64,000 bases of DNA from the NCBI GenBank assembly GCA_030704615.1, contig CM060731.1, forward strand, positions 42,534,001-42,598,000, read 5' to 3'. The position numbers and the translations under genes are program-made. Below, piece after piece: positions 58,530-64,000 of this stretch. Position 1 is the first letter of the stretch; the number at the start of each line of letters is the position of its first letter. Below the pieces are notes generated by a model. It was not told the DNA's origin, made no database searches, and saw nothing but the letters and a program-made list of their open reading frames with translations. The stretch comes from Takakia lepidozioides. Lineage: Eukaryota > Streptophyta > Takakiopsida > Takakiales > Takakiaceae.

Positions 58530-60606
58530 TTGTGTTTTTTTTTAAAACTCTTAGAGAAGAGGGACATTAGCATCAAAACTTTATAAATTATGGACCCAAA
58601 TGTCCGAGAATTACAAAGAGGAAAAAATATCTGGGACAGCTATTTATGTATTTTAACTATTAAGCTCAATTTTTTCTATTAAATATTTATGTCTTACATA
58701 GGGTAGTTTAAATATACTGATAGACCATGTAACTGACCCTATTAACGTAGCAACATCATATGTCAGCGTATGACTTCTATTTCAGTTTGCAAACATATCT
58801 CCCCCATAACCGTGGATTCTGCTCACGCGAGTATGTTTTTTAGTGCTCACGCCGTTCCTGTGCTCACACCATACCAATCCCCTCCAAGATGGAAGCAAAG
58901 GTAATGACAACTAATTATGCCAAAACTCAAGACCCAATAAATATTTAAAACATGGATTAGGTCACATTAAATATGGTGCCGTCGTATTCAAATCACCACT
59001 ACTTTTATCATCCATCCACATATGGACTATTGAAAATAATCCAAATTGCACCCTAAATCCGTTGGTTTATGTAACTTGTCGCAAGACTGAGACAGTTACA
59101 GTTTTTTTTTTTTTTTTTTTCTTAAGGATTTTCCCCATGGGGGCGAAATTAGAAAAAGGGATGGTTTAGGGTAGGCTACCTTATTTCCTCCAGTATTGTG
59201 CTTAGTTGGCGCCGTCCGTTTATAAGGCAGTGGGGCCAACCAGTGGCACATTGCCACATTGGCAAGCTCCTCACAATCTAGAACGGTCGCCTCTCCATGT
59301 CCCTCGCGTCATGCAATCGCCATGTGGCCCTCATGCATTCGACGTGCGGACCAAACATGCATTGGTCATTTCTCCTGGGCATGCAATCCGCATGTGTTTA
59401 ACCCATCGCTGTATGCCCCCATCTTGCTTTCTTGTACATGTCAATTCTCCACTTGTTAGATTTACTTTTCTTACACCCCAACTTCAGAGCCTGGAAGTCT
59501 GTGAAGTTGCGAGTCTGAGTCCATTCGCTTATTTTATTTTATTTTATTTTTTACTTTTAAAACACGGGACAGTAAGTGGCCGCCCCTGGAATTACATTGG
59601 AGCGAGGAAAAAATAATATTTTAATTATTATTTAAGGAAAAGAAAGGTGACAATGCCCCCGTGTTACTTTGAAGTAAATTAAAGGTGCAAGGAAAAATAA
59701 CCTTGCAAAAGCCACTAGAGAGCCACATTATTTTAGTATTTACAAGTAAAAGAGGTTCTTAGTTATTTCATTTTTCACGTGCATATTGTTTATTTATTAA
59801 AAATAAACAGGGGACAGCAGCTCTGGGAATTTTATTTGGAATTATTTTGGGGAAAAAAGTAAACCCCTAAGTACACCCGGATGAGGCACACATGGATATA
59901 TATATATATTCAAGAAAAACAGTATTAAAAAACCAATATTATTAACCAAAAACATTATTATGAAAACCAAATTTTTTCCCTTCAATAATTATTAATAAAG
60001 CTATATCAGGGCCTCGCCCCCTGTTCGGTTTTTAAATTTGTTTTTAAAAAAAAAAAAAGTTCTCAAGGGCTACCTCCCCTTTCTGTAAGAATTGATGATT
60101 AGTTACATGACATGCAAAGGATGGCATACTTATGCCGCATGCAGCATGGCTGATGGGGCGGTCCGGGATAGTCGCCCGCTGAAGCGAAGGGCGAGCAGCC
60201 AGGTGGCAAGCCCGGCCTGCTAAAGCGCAGTGTGGGTCGCCTAACTTTTAGTGAGAAGAGAGCGGAGGACGTGTGAGGGGGGTTTGTTTGTTTGTTTGTT
60301 TGTTTGTTTGTTGTCAGTTGCGTGTCGGAGCTTGTCAGCGACCTCTGGTTCCATTGATGGAAGAAGAGGTTTGGAATGTGTGGGATCCAGGCCATAATGC
60401 CTAATGATTCGCAGATTCTTTGGGTAGGTGGAGTCAAGGAGTCGCGTGGAGAGGGAGGCCGAGGGGGGGCCCCACGTCCGACACTGCTCTTTAATTGGCA
60501 TCACTAGAGTCTACAAAGCGTGATGCTGTAAGTTGGGAAGCGGGTTGGTTTTCCTGTGGGAGAAAGAGAGAAAGAGGGAGTTTCAAAGAGCGAGCTGGTC
60601 AAGAAA
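58530..60606. other. Intergenic region before the photolyase-domain gene
   Basis: No gene is recognised. It contains a T-tract at about 59102-59120, TA runs near 59900, an A-tract near 60046-60058 and a GTTT tetranucleotide repeat at about 60279-60312. The last 100 bp are probably 5' untranslated region. Confidence 0.4.
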
Positions 60607-63600
60607 ATGATCGGCACCTTCTCTAGTGTTTTTTCTTCTGCTTCAGCTGCCATTTTGTCACTCGAGTTCTCTTTTAATTCCTCTCAGCACACCAGTCTTT
60701 CTCATCCCCTCTCCGCATCTTTTGAAGGCAATGTGATTCACAGTGGCCCTCTTTCGAATGGGTCCCAGATGTTTCAGCGTTTGGATGCTTCTGGGCTTCA
60801 GACCTCATTATCTGCCAACGACACCAAGAGAGCTCTTTTACTTGAGCCAAAAACTGGATTGAAGAAATCATTCTTGGCCGAGTTTGCGCCTAGAAGCCTA
60901 CTGCGCATTTCAACCTGTGGGGTCTCCCATTGTGGATTGGAGCAGTCTTCACGTAGCGAAACGTCTCTGGCATGGAAACAAAATGCTACACCTGTGAAAT
61001 CGAACTTCACAGATCGGGGAGCGGGAAACATTACTGTTAGGTGTAAATTAATCACCAAGTGTGCAGCTTCCCAAAGTGCGTTTGTTGCCTCGGAATCCCA
61101 CGGGGCGTTGGTGGAGCCAAAAGTGGCCATTGTGTGGTTCAAGCATGACTTGCGAATTGACGACCACCTGGGTCTGACTGCTGCATTGCAGTACGATCGA
61201 GTTCTCCCTTTCTTCATCTTCGATCCATGGTTCTACGCAGGTCAGTCTTCTAAAGGATTATGGGCCTTCTTGGATGCAGGGAAATGCAGCGAGGTGATGC
61301 TTTTAGTTTGTTGCTCTCCTGTCAACTCTCTACAGACCTGCCATTTGCTGTTTAATATTACGGGTCCGAGGGATTGGCGAATATGGTTGAGAGAGTAATA
61401 TGCAACTCCATATAAAGTATAAACTTCAATAAGATTGTTATAAATCTGTGTGTTGCAGTACATTTCCAGAAGCAGGGAGGCCTGCTGCAGATTTATCTTA
61501 AATTGTTGATATAAAGGTTCCTTCCCCTGAACACTTGCAGGATGGTCCAGTGAGCTACTGGAAAGCCTCATTGATGCAGTTGCAGATCTCAGGCGCTCTT
61601 TACAGAGACTAAACTCTGATTTGGTTGTTCGCATTGGGCGAACCAAAGATGTGCTTTTGGCGCTTGCACAGGAGGTAAGTCAAGTTTCAGCAAGCACTAC
61701 ATTAAGCTAGCAGCCTTAACCTTGCGTTGTAAGTGCCAACAGTTGCTGGCTCTCACAGTTTGGACCCAGCATTCCAATTGGAGCTACAGGTTCGTTGCAC
61801 CTGTGTCCTTTAGACTGGAGGTGTAACCAGGCGAACACAACAGTCTGCAAATACATGAGTGTCGGTCTTTGATGGATGAGATCCACTACAAACAGCTTCC
61901 ACGCGAGGGTGGAGGTGGAATTGGAGGAGTGGCACGATGGGCCAGATTGCACATGATCACTGAACGCCCAGTTCTTATCGACCTAGTACAATGAGGAAGG
62001 TTTACTTCCCATGTCAATTGTTACTTGGGGAATGAATATGTCTACTGGCTGATGACAGGTGAGTGCAACAGACATTATTTCTGAGGAGGAAGTAGAGTAC
62101 CGCTGGCACAACGTGCTTAGCTCCATAGCTGCTTCTTTGTCAGTGGAATCTCTGTCAGGCCAGAAGACTGGACTCAAGCTATGGAGGGCATCTCTCTATG
62201 ACACCAAGGTAGTTCACAACCCCCCACACTGAAGCTCACTCATCTTACAGTCAAGTTTGGAGGAAAACCACCCCAACACAGCAGTAAATTAATCAGATGT
62301 CACAGATGCATGAGGACAAGAGAGGATGATGTCGGTCACATGTATCTTCACTGGATTCAAGTAGAAGGAAAAAAGAAGGAAGAAGTGAATTGTTGCTCTG
62401 GGAATGCTCCAACCAAACCATAAACCTAACTCAAGTATCAGTACCATCCTCTCTGCTTATAGACATTACCAGCAGAGGTTAGTCAGTGATTTGGCTTGTC
62501 TCTGTCTGGTGGGGGGGAGGGGAAAAAGGGTGTGGATGAGCTGCCTGAGAACTACAAGCATTTTCAACGCCTGGGGTGTCCTATCCTTCCTCCTTTGGAC
62601 CCTCCCACCTCTCTGCCTTCCCTACCAAGGGGAGTTGACGCAGGTACAAAATACAATCTCTATGCCTGCTACCTCCTTTTGCACTTCTGTAGGTATACAG
62701 AACCATCTGCAGTGCGAGTTTTTCAAACTTATCCTCCGGAGCTCACAGACCAGATGCTTTGCTGCTGTGGATTTGAGATATACAAGGAAGTCACTGTAAA
62801 GCCTCCTTGGACACCCAACCATCTTAGTGTCGTGGTAGGGTGGGGCAACAGATTTGATCAATACCACAGCTTTCAGTTGAAAGTTGTCAACGGTCTCCTA
62901 CCTTCATATCATATCTACGCATTGGTTGTGTTTTTGCCACAGGGGTCTTACCAGCTTTAAGCAAATTCAGGAAAAGTGTTGATGCCATATCAGGAGAAAG
63001 TCTATGGTGGGAAACACTGAAGGCAGCTCAGGACAAACCAGCATGGATTGTGTTGAAGCACGAATGGCAGCAAGACAAATTCAGCAATCTTACAGATCTA
63101 AAGGGGCTCACTGCTTGGTTACAAAAGTATACTCTCCGAGATCGGTACGGATATTTGAAGAAAAGACGAAAAGTAAGAGAGAGGAAACTGGAAGAGACAT
63201 CTGGAAAGTTTGTGGTGACAGGAGGAGCCAGTGGAGCTGAAAATATTCTCAATGCATACCTGAGATTTTTGGAGCCAACTGCGAGGGATGACTGGAAAAT
63301 GTCAGTCCTCATCTGCTCCAACTTACTCCTCTCTCTCTCTCTCTTGTCTCCTTCGTCTTTTCCACTACCGCACCCTTCTTTCTCTTGCTTTTGTCAGTGT
63401 TTCCGTCAATATACGCAGAAATTCCAGACTCATAGTCCAATGAATCAGTTGTCAAGTAGGAATCGGTGATGGTTGCAGGGTACACAAACATATTGTGGAC
63501 ATGGAAAAAAGACCAGGAGCGTCCTTCATAACCATCTTTAACAGCACCTTAGCTCTGGGCACTCTCTCCCGGAGGAGAGTGCTGTATGAAGCACGCAAAT

Positions 63601-64000
63601 ATGAGAGGGAGCGACAAGAAGGAAGTGTGTTTCCCTTTGGATTCCCTTTGTTCACGACTGCGGCAGCTGTTTCAGATGCTAAGTCTATAGAGGTACCTTG
63701 GATCACCCTGAATGTTATTCCTGCAGAAGTGGTCTTGTGTCACTGTGTCTTTATTTCATGTTCTCTCTACCTAATTATTTCTTTCGTCTATGTTCTTTCC
63801 ATGCATGCTATCTTTAAAAAGTCAGGTTGTCTGTAGTGCACGCAAGTCCCATGGGTTGGATGCCACATATTTGCGTTCTGATGTTGCACACCTGTGGGTG
63901 GGGAGGCATGCCCCACAGTGGTATGAGATGCTGCAAAGAAAGAGTCGGGATCAGGGCACTGATAAGGGCTTCCAAGTTCAGGCATGGAGGTGGCGTGGCT
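60607..64000 (+). CDS. Photolyase N-domain/alpha-beta hydrolase fusion of the At4g25290 type (3' end cut by window)
   Basis: Visible exons: 60607-61240, 61541-61674, 62059-62208, about 62520-62643, 62943-63300, 63479-63692 and 63919 to the edge. All joins are in phase; the start of exon 4 is uncertain. The ATG at 60607 begins a Ser-rich plastid-transit-like leader of about 165 residues. The photolyase/cryptochrome N-domain follows: VAIVWFKHDLRIDDHLGLTA, VLPFFIFDPWFYAG, VVRIGRTKDVLLALAQE, VEYRWHNVL, LPENYKHFQRL. Later exons carry the family-specific middle part and WYEMLQRKS ... WRWRG, where the hydrolase domain begins in Arabidopsis. No FAD-binding photolyase C-domain is seen, so DNA repair is unlikely; biochemical role is not known to me. 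Confidence 0.8.

Overview
The window looks like nuclear DNA of a streptophyte plant (a land plant or a close algal relative such as a bryophyte, lycophyte or charophyte; I cannot decide which). The evidence is split genes with GT-AG introns of 60 bp to over 1 kb, a plant-type uS10 ribosomal protein gene, several proteins with plastid-transit-like N-termini, plant-specific families (BTB/POZ of the At1g63850/At3g50780 type, a photolyase-domain/hydrolase fusion of the At4g25290 type, DUF7054), and many decayed mobile elements. Exon joins below were chosen by eye from splice sites and reading phase.

Region 1 (1-11.6 kb) is the most unusual part. A ten-exon minus-strand gene (777-6606) encodes about 1,240 residues: a ParB/Srx-like DGNHR segment, a long charged linker, and a degenerate beta-class (motif IV before motif I) DNA-methyltransferase-like region. 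It is divergent from an intact-looking two-exon MULE-superfamily transposase gene (7462-10977) with a SWIM zinc finger. The methyltransferase gene's introns carry arrays of a 20-bp near-palindrome, and its 3' end is repeated in inverted orientation at the window's left edge. GC-rich blocks in opposite orientation lie outside the pair (703-743 and 11531-11569). I infer a mobile element that carries a methyltransferase-like partner gene.

Region 2 (11.6-16 kb) holds a coding-like remnant, a decayed Crypton-type tyrosine recombinase and a long foldback. Region 3 (16-31 kb) holds conserved cellular genes: RPS20, a dead copy of a DGP3/RbgA-type plastid GTPase gene, a BTB/POZ gene, and a four-exon gene of unknown family. 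Region 4 (31-35.3 kb) is SINE- and LINE-derived. Region 5 (35.7-40.4 kb) has a plastid-type membrane protein gene and a DUF7054-like gene with a phase problem.

Region 6 (41.8-49.4 kb) has a head-to-head pair of paralogues, each with a ubiquitin-like N-terminus and a trypsin-fold domain. One keeps a His-Asp-Ser triad; in the other the serine is Asn. Downstream, 11 copies of a second near-palindrome, sharing a 12-bp core pattern with the region 1 arrays, fill the space before a plastid spermidine-synthase-like methyltransferase gene. Region 7 (50-60.5 kb) is mostly decayed: FCP1/NLI-type phosphatase remnants, a Ty3 integrase scrap, LINE tails, tandem repeats and a non-autonomous hAT element with an 8-bp target duplication. 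Region 8 (60.6 kb to the end) is the photolyase-domain/hydrolase gene, cut by the window edge.
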